Assembly (NCBI GenBank): GCA_025055015.1
Contig: JANWYQ010000139.1
Coordinates: forward strand, 1 to 39,581
DNA length: 39,581 bases
DNA from: Caldilineales bacterium
GTDB lineage: Bacteria > Chloroflexota > Anaerolineae > JAAEKA01
Reading direction: 5' to 3'
A program made the translations under genes and the position numbers. The notes below the pieces were generated by a model that was not told the DNA's origin, did not search any database, and worked only from the letters and a program-made list of their open reading frames with translations. Numbering within the stretch: the first letter of the stretch is position 1; each line of letters starts with the position of its first letter. Positions 22,821 to 30,889 of this stretch are shown piece after piece.

Positions 22821-25640
22821 TTATTTCTGCAGCAGGGGCAGGTAGTGGAGTATCAGCCGGCGGTGCGGGAAGTCCACGGACACCGACTCGCCGGCCACCA
22901 CGGCAGAGGTGATCTCGCTGCCGCGCGTCGGCTGGAAGCCGAAGGGCGAGGTCAGCCGCAGGGTGTAGGTGCCCGGCTCGAGGAAGTCGAACACGTACAG
23001 GCCGGTGGGTGAGATCACCCGCATGGCCAGCTGCTGCGTCCCGCGGAACAGACTGACGCGTGCGTTGGCCAAGGGCGCGTCGACTCCGGGCTCGTACTCC
23101 AGGTTGCCGTTGTTGTCCACGAAGACGATCCCCTGGAACCGGCCGTAGGGCGAGCGCGTAGGCGTGGCCGTCGGCGTCGGCGTGGGGGTGTTGGTGGGGG
23201 TCGGCGTGGCAGTGGCCGTCGGCGTGGCCGTAGCCGTGGGGGTGGCGGTCGGCGTGGCCGTCGGCGTGAAGGTGGGCGTCGCCGTCGGCGTGGCCGTCGC
23301 TGGGAAGGTGGGCGTGGGCGTGGCCGCCCAGGTGGGCGTGGGCGTGCGGGTGGGACCGCCGGGCGTCGGGGTCATGGTGGGCGTGTACGTGGGCGTGGGC
23401 TGGGCTGGCGGGCCGGAGATCTTCTTCACCTCGACGAAGTGGATCCACTCGTTGCCGTCGTTGGAGCCGGTATCGCTGCGGCTGTCGAGGATGAAGTCGG
23501 TGCCGCCGGCGAAGGCGCCGGTGAGCCGCGCGTTGGTCAGGCGGAACGTGACCTTCAAGAAGCCACGGGTGTTGTTCTTCTGCACCCAGGGGTTGCCGCC
23601 GCCGGTGGGAACCGCCACCTGCTGCGCCCCGGTGCTGTCCACGTACTTGAGCTGCCAGCGGTCGAAGCCGAAGTCCCAGTAGGTGACGGTGACGTCCACC
23701 GTGTTGCCGTCGCCGAAGGCGTAGCCGTTGTCAATGTCGAAGTACATCAACGGGTTGCCGGTGGCCTGGTCGGTGCGGCGGATCACCCACGCCTCGCGCG
23801 CGCCCGGCGGCAGGTCGGGGTTGTAGGCGTTGCTGAAGCAGGGATAGGAGGTCATGCCGGGGGGCAGAGTGGCGGGAGAGCCCTCAGGACAGAGCCCTAG
23901 GCCCACCGGCTGACCCAAGGTGGTGGCCTGGTTGGTCTCCGGCACCGTCCGGCCGCCCGGCAGGTCGTCGCGCTGGTAGAGCCAGAAGGTGTAGTTGCCG
24001 AGCTGCGGATACTCGCTCCGGGTCTCGCGGCCGCCGTCGCCATACTCGATGGGGTTGCGATGCTCGCGCATGGCCACCCAAACCGAGGGCGTGTCGGTCA
24101 GCTTCTTGCCTAGCCACTGCTTGGCCCATGCCATCAGGCTGGTCCACTCCGGCACCGGGGTGTCGCCGGGGCCGAGGTACCAGCCGGTGTAGTTGGACAT
24201 GCGGATGTAGTCGGTCTTCTTGTCCATGGCGTTCAACAGCCCCCAGTAGAAGTCTGTGGGCGTGGGCACCATGTAGCTGTAGGTCTCGAAGCCGATAGGC
24301 ACTCGGTTGTTGTAGGGGATGAGCTGGTCGTAGGCGCCGGCGCAGCGGTAGTCCTCCAAGGGGCGGTCACAGGCCAGGGCCACGTTGTAGTCGGGGAAGA
24401 GGCCGTTGTAGGAGAGCCCGACCCCGCGGTCCGCTGCGTAGATGGAGAACTCGCGGCGCTCGCGCGGCACGTACTGGAAGGGCGCCATCTGCAGCAGCAG
24501 CCGCTTGCGGATCTGCCCGCCCTCGGTGAACGCGTTGATGTACATGTCGGTGATTGCGTTCACGGTGGCGATCCACAGGTCGGAGGTGAGGCCCTGCGCC
24601 TGGGCCGCCGGCCGGTCCACCACCTCGGTGGCGCGGGTTTCGCCCCACAGGCCGGTGCCGATGGCGATGAACTCGACGCGCGGGTCGTTGCGGTAGCGGT
24701 TGCCCAGCGCCTGCACGAACTGCTGATAGGGCTGCTGGTACTCCGGCACCCAGAAGCGCAGCAGGATGGGCGTGACGTTCAGCACCACCTCGTCAATGAA
24801 GAAGGTGGTGGGGTTTGCGCTGTTGTTGTTGACCGTGAAGCGCAGCTCCGCCCACTTGTTCTCGTCGGTGGTGATGTTCAGAACGCGCTGTTGCCAGGTG
24901 TTGCGCGGGGCCGAGCTGTTGACCGTGTGCACGGTGCGGAAGACGGTGCCGCCCTCCAGCAGCTCCACCACCATGGTGTCGGCCGTGCTGCCGGACGGCT
25001 CGCTGCTCTCCACCCGCCACCAGTAGCGAATTTCCGCGTTGCGCAGGCCGCCGGGGATGCGGAAGGTCGCCTGGCGCAGGGAGGCGGTGGAGCTCACCTG
25101 TCCACCCAAGGCTGCCGCCTTGCTGCCGCTGTACACAGGGCTGGACACTACTGCCACCGGCCCGCTGGTGGTCCAGCTGTCCAGGTTGGACTCGAAGGTG
25201 CCGTTGCGGATCTGGTTGGTGGTCACGCCGTCATAGCTGACCGCCGGGTTGTCGCGGACAAAGGGAGGCGTGGGCAGGTAGCCCATACCGCTGCGGCCCT
25301 CGGCCGTGACGATGGCAATGCCGACCTTCTTCCCGTTTACGGCGTGCTCTGCCAGGTAGTTGTCAATATGGGACCAGTTGAAGATGGGCTGGTTGGTGTT
25401 GGGGTCCCGATCGGGGTTGAGGTAGCGCCACCAGAAGAACTGCATCTCGCCGGCGTGGTGAAACTGGGCAGGGTTGAGGTTCTTGCTGCCCACCAGGTAG
25501 AAGCCCGGCGCGCTGCCGCTGGGCACGGCGTCGGGGCTAGCGGTCTCCGTGCCGACTTGAGCGCTGCCCACCAGGACGCTGCTCAGGACCAACACGGCTA
25601 CCAAGGCCAGCATCGCAACATGGGATCGCTTGACGTTCAT
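22821..25640 (-). CDS. Large secreted glycosidase-like protein with an internal jelly-roll domain, Pro/Thr linker and C-terminal Y-L-P motif (paralog A)
   Basis: 939 aa. A signal peptide (hydrophobic residues ~9-28) is followed by a TIM-barrel-like start, FYLVGSKNLNPAQF and EMQFFWWRYLN. Residues ~150-310 look like a carbohydrate-binding jelly roll (NGTFESNLDSWTTSG to TTFFIDEVVLNV). The barrel then resumes: QQFVQALGNRYRNDPRVEFI, AIGTGLWGETR, FETYSYMVP, MSNYTGWYLGP. A second beta-rich module (~610-750, ending GNEWIHFVEVKK) precedes an (A/T)-P-T linker (~750-830), a SdrD/Cna-B-like domain (GIVFVDNNGNLEYEPGVDAPLANARVSL) and the end LILHYLPLLQK. I infer an exported polysaccharide-active protein; catalytic acids cannot be fixed. 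GGAG lies 11 nt before ATG 25640. Paralog B is at 26811-29570. Confidence 0.8.
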   Translation of the reverse strand: MNVKRSHVAMLALVAVLVLSSVLVGSAQVGTETASPDAVPSGSAPGFYLVGSKNLNPAQFHHAGEMQFFWWRYLNPDRDPNTNQPIFNWSHIDNYLAEHAVNGKKVGIAIVTAEGRSGMGYLPTPPFVRDNPAVSYDGVTTNQIRNGTFESNLDSWTTSGPVAVVSSPVYSGSKAAALGGQVSSTASLRQATFRIPGGLRNAEIRYWWRVESSEPSGSTADTMVVELLEGGTVFRTVHTVNSSAPRNTWQQRVLNITTDENKWAELRFTVNNNSANPTTFFIDEVVLNVTPILLRFWVPEYQQPYQQFVQALGNRYRNDPRVEFIAIGTGLWGETRATEVVDRPAAQAQGLTSDLWIATVNAITDMYINAFTEGGQIRKRLLLQMAPFQYVPRERREFSIYAADRGVGLSYNGLFPDYNVALACDRPLEDYRCAGAYDQLIPYNNRVPIGFETYSYMVPTPTDFYWGLLNAMDKKTDYIRMSNYTGWYLGPGDTPVPEWTSLMAWAKQWLGKKLTDTPSVWVAMREHRNPIEYGDGGRETRSEYPQLGNYTFWLYQRDDLPGGRTVPETNQATTLGQPVGLGLCPEGSPATLPPGMTSYPCFSNAYNPDLPPGAREAWVIRRTDQATGNPLMYFDIDNGYAFGDGNTVDVTVTYWDFGFDRWQLKYVDSTGAQQVAVPTGGGNPWVQKNNTRGFLKVTFRLTNARLTGAFAGGTDFILDSRSDTGSNDGNEWIHFVEVKKISGPPAQPTPTYTPTMTPTPGGPTRTPTPTWAATPTPTFPATATPTATPTFTPTATPTATPTATATPTATATPTPTNTPTPTPTATPTRSPYGRFQGIVFVDNNGNLEYEPGVDAPLANARVSLFRGTQQLAMRVISPTGLYVFDFLEPGTYTLRLTSPFGFQPTRGSEITSAVVAGESVSVDFPHRRLILHYLPLLQK
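23161..23404. repeat. Low-complexity coding repeat (Pro/Thr linker of paralog A)
   Basis: Hexamer-like runs of GGCGTG/GCCGTC on the plus strand encode repeating A-T-P-T units on the minus strand. Such tracts are prone to slippage and assembly error. Confidence 0.8.
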
Positions 25641-25898
25641 GGTTCGAGTCTCTCCGTTCGCTCGATGTCTTCCTTCGGCCTTGCACCAGAGCAAAAGCAA
25701 ACCAATCCCTGGGCGGCCACCGGGAGTTGCCGCAAGGGCTAGCTTAGTCTTCACAAAGGCGAAAGTCCAGGGGTGTGCTCGCTGCTGAGTGTCATCGCCA
25801 AACCCGCGGCCTTCAGTACACTGACGCTCCGAAGCGGGCATCGGTTTCCTGAAGGACCGGCGCGCCCCCTATCCCAGCTCCCATCCCGGCCCCCTACG

Positions 25899-26618
25899 TC
25901 ATCCCGCGTAGCGTCCGGTGATCACCACAGGGATGGTCAGCAACATGATCTTCAAGTCCAGCCAGAAGGACCGGTTGTCAATGTATTCGATGTCCAGGCG
26001 AATGATCTGGTCGAAGGACAGGCTGCTGCGACCGCTGATCTGGGCCAAGCCGGTCAGCCCTGGAGGGACCTCCAGCCGGCGGTAGTGCCAGTCCTTGTAG
26101 TTCTCCAGCTCGTAGTCGGCCCAAGCGCGCGGTCCCACGAAGCTCATGTCGCCTTTGAGGATGTTCCAGAGCTGCGGCAGCTCGTCCAGGCTGGACAGCC
26201 GCAGCCACTTGCCGACGCGCGTGATGACCCGGCCGTTGCTGGCCGGCTTGTGCACCTGGTTTTGCTCTGCCTGGTCTAGCTCGCCGTTGGCGTAGCGGCG
26301 TGCGAACTCGCGGTGCACGCTGCCGTGGTCCACCCCGTAGCTCATGGAGCGAAACTTGAAGAAGTTGAAGGGCTTGCCGTAGCGGCCGGTGCGACGCTGC
26401 ACAAACATCACCGGCCCCGGCGAGTCCAGCTTGATGGCGATGGCGATCAGCAACATCAAGGGGGACAACAGCACCAGCAGCGTGGCGGCCAAAACGATAT
26501 CAAAGAGTCGCTTGGTCCGCTCGTACATCACCAGGTTCCTGGCCTGCTGGCGAGACCCTGTGAGGGTATGCCGCGAGCTCTCTTGCCATGCAGCGATACG
26601 GGACTGCGCGTCGATCAT
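25899..26618 (-). CDS. Priming sugar transferase (polyprenyl-phosphate glycosyl-1-phosphate transferase)
   Basis: 239 aa, the short monotopic form of the bacterial sugar transferase family (PF02397 type). One hydrophobic segment ([20 protein letters not shown]) near residue 35 precedes the catalytic core: [24 protein letters not shown], the Asp-Glu pair in [24 protein letters not shown] and [13 protein letters not shown]. It loads the first sugar phosphate on undecaprenyl phosphate at the cytosolic membrane face. ATG 26618 has GGGAGG 7 nt upstream; the track's start is 15 codons too early. It sits between the two secreted paralogs, suggesting that the glycan it primes may decorate or be processed by them. 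Confidence 0.92.
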   Translation of the reverse strand: MIDAQSRIAAWQESSRHTLTGSRQQARNLVMYERTKRLFDIVLAATLLVLLSPLMLLIAIAIKLDSPGPVMFVQRRTGRYGKPFNFFKFRSMSYGVDHGSVHREFARRYANGELDQAEQNQVHKPASNGRVITRVGKWLRLSSLDELPQLWNILKGDMSFVGPRAWADYELENYKDWHYRRLEVPPGLTGLAQISGRSSLSFDQIIRLDIEYIDNRSFWLDLKIMLLTIPVVITGRYAG

Positions 26619-26744
26619 GGGCGAACCTCCCGGATCTGGACTTTCGCGCTCGTAGACTAGCATGGCAGGATGAAATCTACATGAAGAAACGCGGGCAGGT
26701 AGATGAAGATTTGTACAGAGAGCGCATCGGCCGAGCAGAGGGAG

Positions 26745-26780
26745 GGCCAGGCGCAGGACCTGCCTGCCCTGCGCCTGGCC
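26745..26780 (-). terminator. Hairpin terminator-like structure after paralog B
   Basis: Perfect 13-bp stem GGCCAGGCGCAGG / CCTGCGCCTGGCC with a 10-nt loop, about 30 nt after the stop at 26811. A pyrimidine-rich CTCCCTCTGCT follows on the minus strand instead of a T-run. Confidence 0.6.
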
Positions 26781-26810
26781 ACATCCGGGCCGGCGGACAC
26801 CGAGTCCCGC

Positions 26811-29570
26811 TTACGGCCCTGCTGCTTGCTTCAGCATGACGGGGATGTAGAAGCGCAGATACGGATAGTGGGGCAGCGGCACCCGATACGTTTGTCCGGC
26901 GCTGACCTGAACGATCTGTTCCGCCGGCCTCGGGAAGTAGCCGTCGGCCCGGTTTGGCTGGACGCGATAGGTGCCAGGCGATACCTGCTGGAACCCGAAG
27001 TTGCCCTGCTCCGAGCTCGACACCATGCCGACCAGGGAGCCGGTGCCGTCGTAGAGCATGACGTTCACCGCTGCCAGGGGCTGATCGTCCTCGTCCTTGG
27101 CGCCGTTGCCGTTGAGGTCCACAAATACCTGGCCCACGATGTCGCCCGTGGACGGCGTGGGGGTGGCCGTCGGCGTGGCGGTGGGCGTGGCGGTCGGCGT
27201 CGGCGTGGCGGTGGGCGTGGCGGTCGGCGTCGGCGAGGGGGTCGGGGTGGGCGTGTCCGTGGGCGTGGGCGTCAGCGTGGGCGTCGGCGTGGCCGGCGTG
27301 CTGCTGACCTTGCGCACGTCCACGAAGTGGATCCACTCGTCGCCATCGTTGGCGCCGCTCTCGTTGCGCGAGTCCAGGATGAAGTCCACGTTGCCGCTCA
27401 GGCCGTCAGCGAAGCGGGCGTCGGTGAGCCAGAAGGTGACCTTGCGGAACTGGTTGGAGCCCTGCTTCTGCACCCAAGGGTTGGAGCCGCCGAGCGGGGT
27501 GGCGTACTTCGGACCGCTGGTGGAGTCGTACTGCAGGCGCCACTTGTCGGTGCTGCGGTCCCAGTAGGTGATGGTGATCTCCACCGTGTTGGCGCCGTCG
27601 TAGATGTAGCGGTCGTCCACGTCGAAGTACATCAAGGGGTTGTTGGTGGCCTGATCGGTGCGCCGGATCATCAGGCCCTCGCGCACCAGCTTGGGCAAGG
27701 CCGGGTTGTAGGCGTTCTGGTTGCAGGGGTAGCCGGGCGGGCCGGGGGAGCCGGGCGGACAGAGGCCCAGCTGCGGCGTGCGGCCGCCCCAGGAGGCCAT
27801 GCTGGTCTCCGGCACCGTGCGGCCGCCGGGCTTGTCGTCCAGCTGGTAGAGGAAGAACTGGAAGTTGCCCAAGGGCGGCCAGCTGGTAGTGGACTCGCAG
27901 TTCTGCTGGGCCAGCCAGTAGCACGAGGGGAAGACGTGCTCGCGCAGGGCTACCCAGACCGACGGCGGCGGCGAGTCGTTGGGGTTCAGGCCGGCGCCGA
28001 AGTAGGGTGCAGCCCACCGCATGATGTCGGTGTAAGCCGTGTTGGGCGTGTCGTTCGGCCCCAGGTACCACCCCGCGTAGTTGGACATGCGTACGTAGTC
28101 GGTGCCGTAGTGCAGAGCCAACAGCGTGGCCCAGTAGAAGAACTCCGACTCGTTGGGGATGGTGCCGAACTGGTCCCCCAGCATGTAGTTGTACGTCTCG
28201 AAGCCGACAGCCACCGTGTCGCGGTAGCGGATCAGGGTGTCAAAGGCTGCGATGCCGTAGATAGTGGGCCCCACCTGGCCGAAGGGGGTCTTGACCGTCT
28301 CGGCGAAGTTCCAGTCCCAGTACAGGCCGTTGAAGGACAGGCCCACCTTGCGCTGCGCAGCGTAGTCGGAGAAGTCCTCGCGCTCTTGGGCCGCGTACTG
28401 GAAGGGCGCGTTTTGCAGCAGCAACACCTTGCGCAGGCGGCCATTCCGGGAGAAGGCGTTGATGTAGAGGTCGGTGATGGCGTTCACCGTGGCCACCCAA
28501 GACGCCGAGTCGGGCAGGCCGTTGGCGCGAGTGGCAGGAATGTCGAAGGTGCCGGTGGCGCGCGTCTCACCGTACTGACCGGTGCCGATGCTGATGAAGG
28601 CCACGTCGGGATTATCCCGGTAGCGCGCGCCCAGAGCATCCACAAAGGTCTTGTAGGCGTTCAGGTACTCCGTGCTCCAGTACTTGGGGATGTAGGGCTG
28701 GGTGCGGATGGACACGTTGTCCACGTAGAAGGCCGTGTGCGGCTCGGCGCCGTTGTTCACCACGGTGAAGCGCAGGGTCGCCCAGTATCCCTGGTGTGGC
28801 AACAGGCTGAAGGTCACCTTCTGCCAGGTGGTGTTGCCGGAGGTGTTGGCCGCCGTGTGCACCGTGGCGATCAGGTTGTTGCCATCCAGCAGCTCCACGC
28901 GCAAGGTGTCGCCTGAGTCCGGGCCCGACGCCTCCGTCCGCCACCAGAAGGTCAGTTCGTTAACCCCGTCCGGCGCCAGCTCCACGGGGATGCGCAGGCC
29001 GCCGCGGAATAGGGTGGACGTGGTATCGGCGGCGCCGCCGACGCGAGCCGAGCGGGAGCCCTCCTGGGCTGTGGCCGTGCTCACCTCCACCTGCCCGCTG
29101 GTGGCCCAAAAGGCCAGCCCACTCTCGAAGGAGAAGTTGGTGCGCTCGATGAGGTTGCCGTCGTGTCCCTTGAACTGGGTGTTGTTGTTGCGGGCCCAGG
29201 TTGGCATCATGCGGATGCCTTCGGCCTCGCGACCGTCGTAGGTGGTGATGGAGATGCCAACGCCCTTTCGCCGCCCGTTGACCATCCGATGCGTGGCGAT
29301 GTACTGGTCAAGCGCCCCCCAGTTGAAGCTGTTGGGACCGGTGTGGATCTGGGCCCACGAGAAGAACTGCATGTCCCCCCCTTGGAAGAAGAGCGCCGGG
29401 TCCAAGTTCTTGCTCCCCACCAGATAGTAGCCGGGGGCTGTGATGGGCGGCGCACTGTCGGGACCGACCTCCGGCTCAAACGAACCGGGGTCGGCACCGG
29501 CTAGGCTTGTGCTGGCCAGGCTGGCGATCAGCGCCAGGACCAACACCAGGGGTACGTGTGTGCGTTTCAT
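26811..29570 (-). CDS. Large secreted glycosidase-like protein (paralog B)
   Basis: 919 aa, same domain order as paralog A: signal peptide (VPLVLVLALIASLASTSLAGA), YYLVGSKNLDPALF, EMQFF-like MQFFSWAQI, an inserted jelly-roll domain (SFESGLAFWATSGQVEV to AFYVDNVSIRT), the resumed barrel (FVDALGARYRDNPDVAFI, SIGTGQYGETR, FETYNYML, MSNYAGWYLGP), a beta module ending GDEWIHFVDVRKV, a T-P-T linker, an SdrD/Cna-B-like domain (QVFVDLNGNGAKDEDDQPL) and a C-terminal YLRFYIPVMLKQ. A cysteine-containing loop (CYWLAQQNCES) is absent from paralog A. ATG 29570 has GAGG 6 nt upstream and is preferred to ATG 29582, which lies 1 nt from GGAG. A promoter at 29625-29652 and a hairpin after the gene make it a separate unit. 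Confidence 0.8.
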   Translation of the reverse strand: MKRTHVPLVLVLALIASLASTSLAGADPGSFEPEVGPDSAPPITAPGYYLVGSKNLDPALFFQGGDMQFFSWAQIHTGPNSFNWGALDQYIATHRMVNGRRKGVGISITTYDGREAEGIRMMPTWARNNNTQFKGHDGNLIERTNFSFESGLAFWATSGQVEVSTATAQEGSRSARVGGAADTTSTLFRGGLRIPVELAPDGVNELTFWWRTEASGPDSGDTLRVELLDGNNLIATVHTAANTSGNTTWQKVTFSLLPHQGYWATLRFTVVNNGAEPHTAFYVDNVSIRTQPYIPKYWSTEYLNAYKTFVDALGARYRDNPDVAFISIGTGQYGETRATGTFDIPATRANGLPDSASWVATVNAITDLYINAFSRNGRLRKVLLLQNAPFQYAAQEREDFSDYAAQRKVGLSFNGLYWDWNFAETVKTPFGQVGPTIYGIAAFDTLIRYRDTVAVGFETYNYMLGDQFGTIPNESEFFYWATLLALHYGTDYVRMSNYAGWYLGPNDTPNTAYTDIMRWAAPYFGAGLNPNDSPPPSVWVALREHVFPSCYWLAQQNCESTTSWPPLGNFQFFLYQLDDKPGGRTVPETSMASWGGRTPQLGLCPPGSPGPPGYPCNQNAYNPALPKLVREGLMIRRTDQATNNPLMYFDVDDRYIYDGANTVEITITYWDRSTDKWRLQYDSTSGPKYATPLGGSNPWVQKQGSNQFRKVTFWLTDARFADGLSGNVDFILDSRNESGANDGDEWIHFVDVRKVSSTPATPTPTLTPTPTDTPTPTPSPTPTATPTATPTPTATPTATPTATPTPSTGDIVGQVFVDLNGNGAKDEDDQPLAAVNVMLYDGTGSLVGMVSSSEQGNFGFQQVSPGTYRVQPNRADGYFPRPAEQIVQVSAGQTYRVPLPHYPYLRFYIPVMLKQAAGP
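27154..27297. repeat. Low-complexity coding repeat (Pro/Thr linker of paralog B)
   Basis: Repeating GGCGTG/GTCGGCGTG words on the plus strand encode T-P-T-(A/P) units. The tract is shorter than and different in register from that of paralog A, so it has diverged by expansion or contraction. Confidence 0.8.
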
Positions 29571-29624
29571 GGTGTGCCTCATTCTCCTTTTGCCGCAGAG
29601 TTACCCGCTCAATCTCTTGCCGGT

Positions 29625-29652
29625 GGTATAGGCAACGGCAGCGTAGAGGCAA
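29625..29652 (-). promoter_or_regulatory. Promoter for paralog B, in the 348-nt gap 29571-29918
   Basis: Minus-strand TTGCCT (29647-29652), 16 bp, TATACC (29625-29630), giving a leader of about 50 nt. The rest of the 29571-29918 gap holds the terminator at 29713-29760 and an A/T-rich patch near 29820 with no gene that I can support. Confidence 0.5.
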
Positions 29653-29712
29653 GAGCTGACGCGCAGATAAGGGTGAACAATTCCAACAGAGGAAAAGATA
29701 GAGCGGGCGACT

Positions 29713-29760
29713 AAAAAGCACGCCGCCCACGGCCGGACGACACCCGTGGCACCGGCATGC
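29713..29760 (-). terminator. Intrinsic terminator after the 281-aa methyltransferase gene
   Basis: The minus-strand RNA folds a two-part stem: GCAUGCC with GGCGUGC, then CCACGG with CCGUGG. UUUUU follows at once (A-run 29713-29717 on the plus strand). It lies about 160 nt downstream of the stop at 29919. Confidence 0.7.
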
Positions 29761-29918
29761 CTCTCAGAGTTGCGGCAGCGCTGCGTCGCAGCTTCATGCC
29801 GGCTGCGGCACAGCGGGCAAAATATAGCACAACTGGAATCCTTTGGCAAACCGTTGCCGCCGTCAGGCGCCGACGGCTTGTTAGACGACCAGCTCCAACC
29901 CCCAGTTCCCCTCTCGCC

Positions 29919-30764
29919 TCAGCCGGCGTTGCGTGCTACCAACAAGACAGGAGACGTGAGAGCGGGCGGCATGAACTGGCGCAGCTGGTTAACTGCCAGG
30001 GACCGCTCCGCAGCGCCCGGAATGCCCCGCAGCTCCAGCACCTTCATCCCCAGGTCGCGCAGCCACACCGCGATGTCCAGCGGGTTGCACAGCCAGACCG
30101 CGTCGTAGTCCGCGCCGTAGCCCAGCAGGTAGTAGCGCTCGGCGTTGGCGAAGTCGGCGCGCCGCGACAGGAACTGCGGCCGCCGGCTGATGCCCACCAC
30201 GGCCAACAAGGCCACGTTGCGCACCAACAGCGCCAGCGACTGCAGAGGCGTGTCGCCGCTCTCGGGCCCATACTTCGGGCGTCGCTGCCGCGCCACGAAG
30301 CGCTTCAGCGGCCGCAAGGGGGAGAGAAGGTTGGGGAAGGTCAGCACCAGCAGCCCACCCGGCTCTAGCACACGCATCAGCTCCTGCAGCGCGGGCGCAG
30401 GCTTGGCGACATGCTCGATGGTGTTGATGGCCGTGATGGCGGCGAACTGGCCATCCCGCCACGGCAGCCGCGCGTCCGGCTCCACCGTGACAAAGGAGAG
30501 AAAAGGATAGCGCTCCAGCGCTCGTCGGGTGAAGAGCCATGAGATGTCCGCCCCCACCGCACGGTAACCGGCGCTAGCCAGCGTGGCCGTCATGTCCCCC
30601 ACGCCGCACCCGAAGTCCAGGACGGCGCTGCCGCTGCGTACCCCAAAACGGCGCAGCCGGCCCAGCACGGCGCCGTACTCCGGCCGCCAGCCGGCGCCCT
30701 CCAGCCGGCGCAGGTAGCCGTCCGAGGTGTTGTAGAAGCGAAAGGTCTCCTGGCTGTCCGTCAT
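29919..30764 (-). CDS. Class I SAM-dependent methyltransferase
   Basis: 281 aa. Motif I VLDFGCGVGDMTATL (residues ~48-62) is followed by GADISWLFTRRAL, the acidic PDARLPWRDGQFAAITAINTIEHV, and LEPGGLLVLTFPNLLSPLRPLKRF, a pattern frequent in polysaccharide or lipid methyltransferases near envelope-glycan genes. The C-terminal third (FANAERYYLLGYGADYDAVWLCNPLDI) is extra to the core fold. The target is unknown. The gene has its own near-consensus promoter (30794-30822) and a terminator (29713-29760), so it is monocistronic. The ATG at 30764 has no clear ribosome-binding site. Confidence 0.85.
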   Translation of the reverse strand: MTDSQETFRFYNTSDGYLRRLEGAGWRPEYGAVLGRLRRFGVRSGSAVLDFGCGVGDMTATLASAGYRAVGADISWLFTRRALERYPFLSFVTVEPDARLPWRDGQFAAITAINTIEHVAKPAPALQELMRVLEPGGLLVLTFPNLLSPLRPLKRFVARQRRPKYGPESGDTPLQSLALLVRNVALLAVVGISRRPQFLSRRADFANAERYYLLGYGADYDAVWLCNPLDIAVWLRDLGMKVLELRGIPGAAERSLAVNQLRQFMPPALTSPVLLVARNAG

Positions 30765-30793
30765 GGCTGTGCGCGCTCAAGCGAGGTGTTTCG

Positions 30794-30822
30794 ATTATAT
30801 GCCGGGCGCGGAACAACGTCAA
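30794..30822 (-). promoter_or_regulatory. Near-consensus sigma-70 promoter for the methyltransferase gene
   Basis: Minus-strand TTGACG (30817-30822), 17-bp spacer, TATAAT (30794-30799): 11 of 12 consensus bases, the best promoter in the window. Predicted leader is about 22 nt. Confidence 0.85.
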
Positions 30823-30851
30823 AGCCTCCCACCAACAACGCACAAGCGTCG

Positions 30852-30885
30852 AAAAAACGTAGCGCAACTCCGCAGGAGTTGCGCT
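30852..30885 (-). terminator. Intrinsic terminator after the LysM/M23 gene
   Basis: Perfect stem AGCGCAACTCC-(3 nt)-GGAGTTGCGCT. On the minus strand ACG and six T follow. It starts 5 nt after the stop codon region. Confidence 0.9.
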
Positions 30886-30889
30886 GCAT

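Noticed and set aside
23161-23404. Possible CRISPR-like or satellite array
   Set aside because: Short in-frame coding repeats for a Pro/Thr linker, no spacers.
26703-28916. 737-aa plus-strand ORF
   Set aside because: Antisense shadow of paralog B; GRGGRRRGG runs are complement of the Thr/Pro linker.
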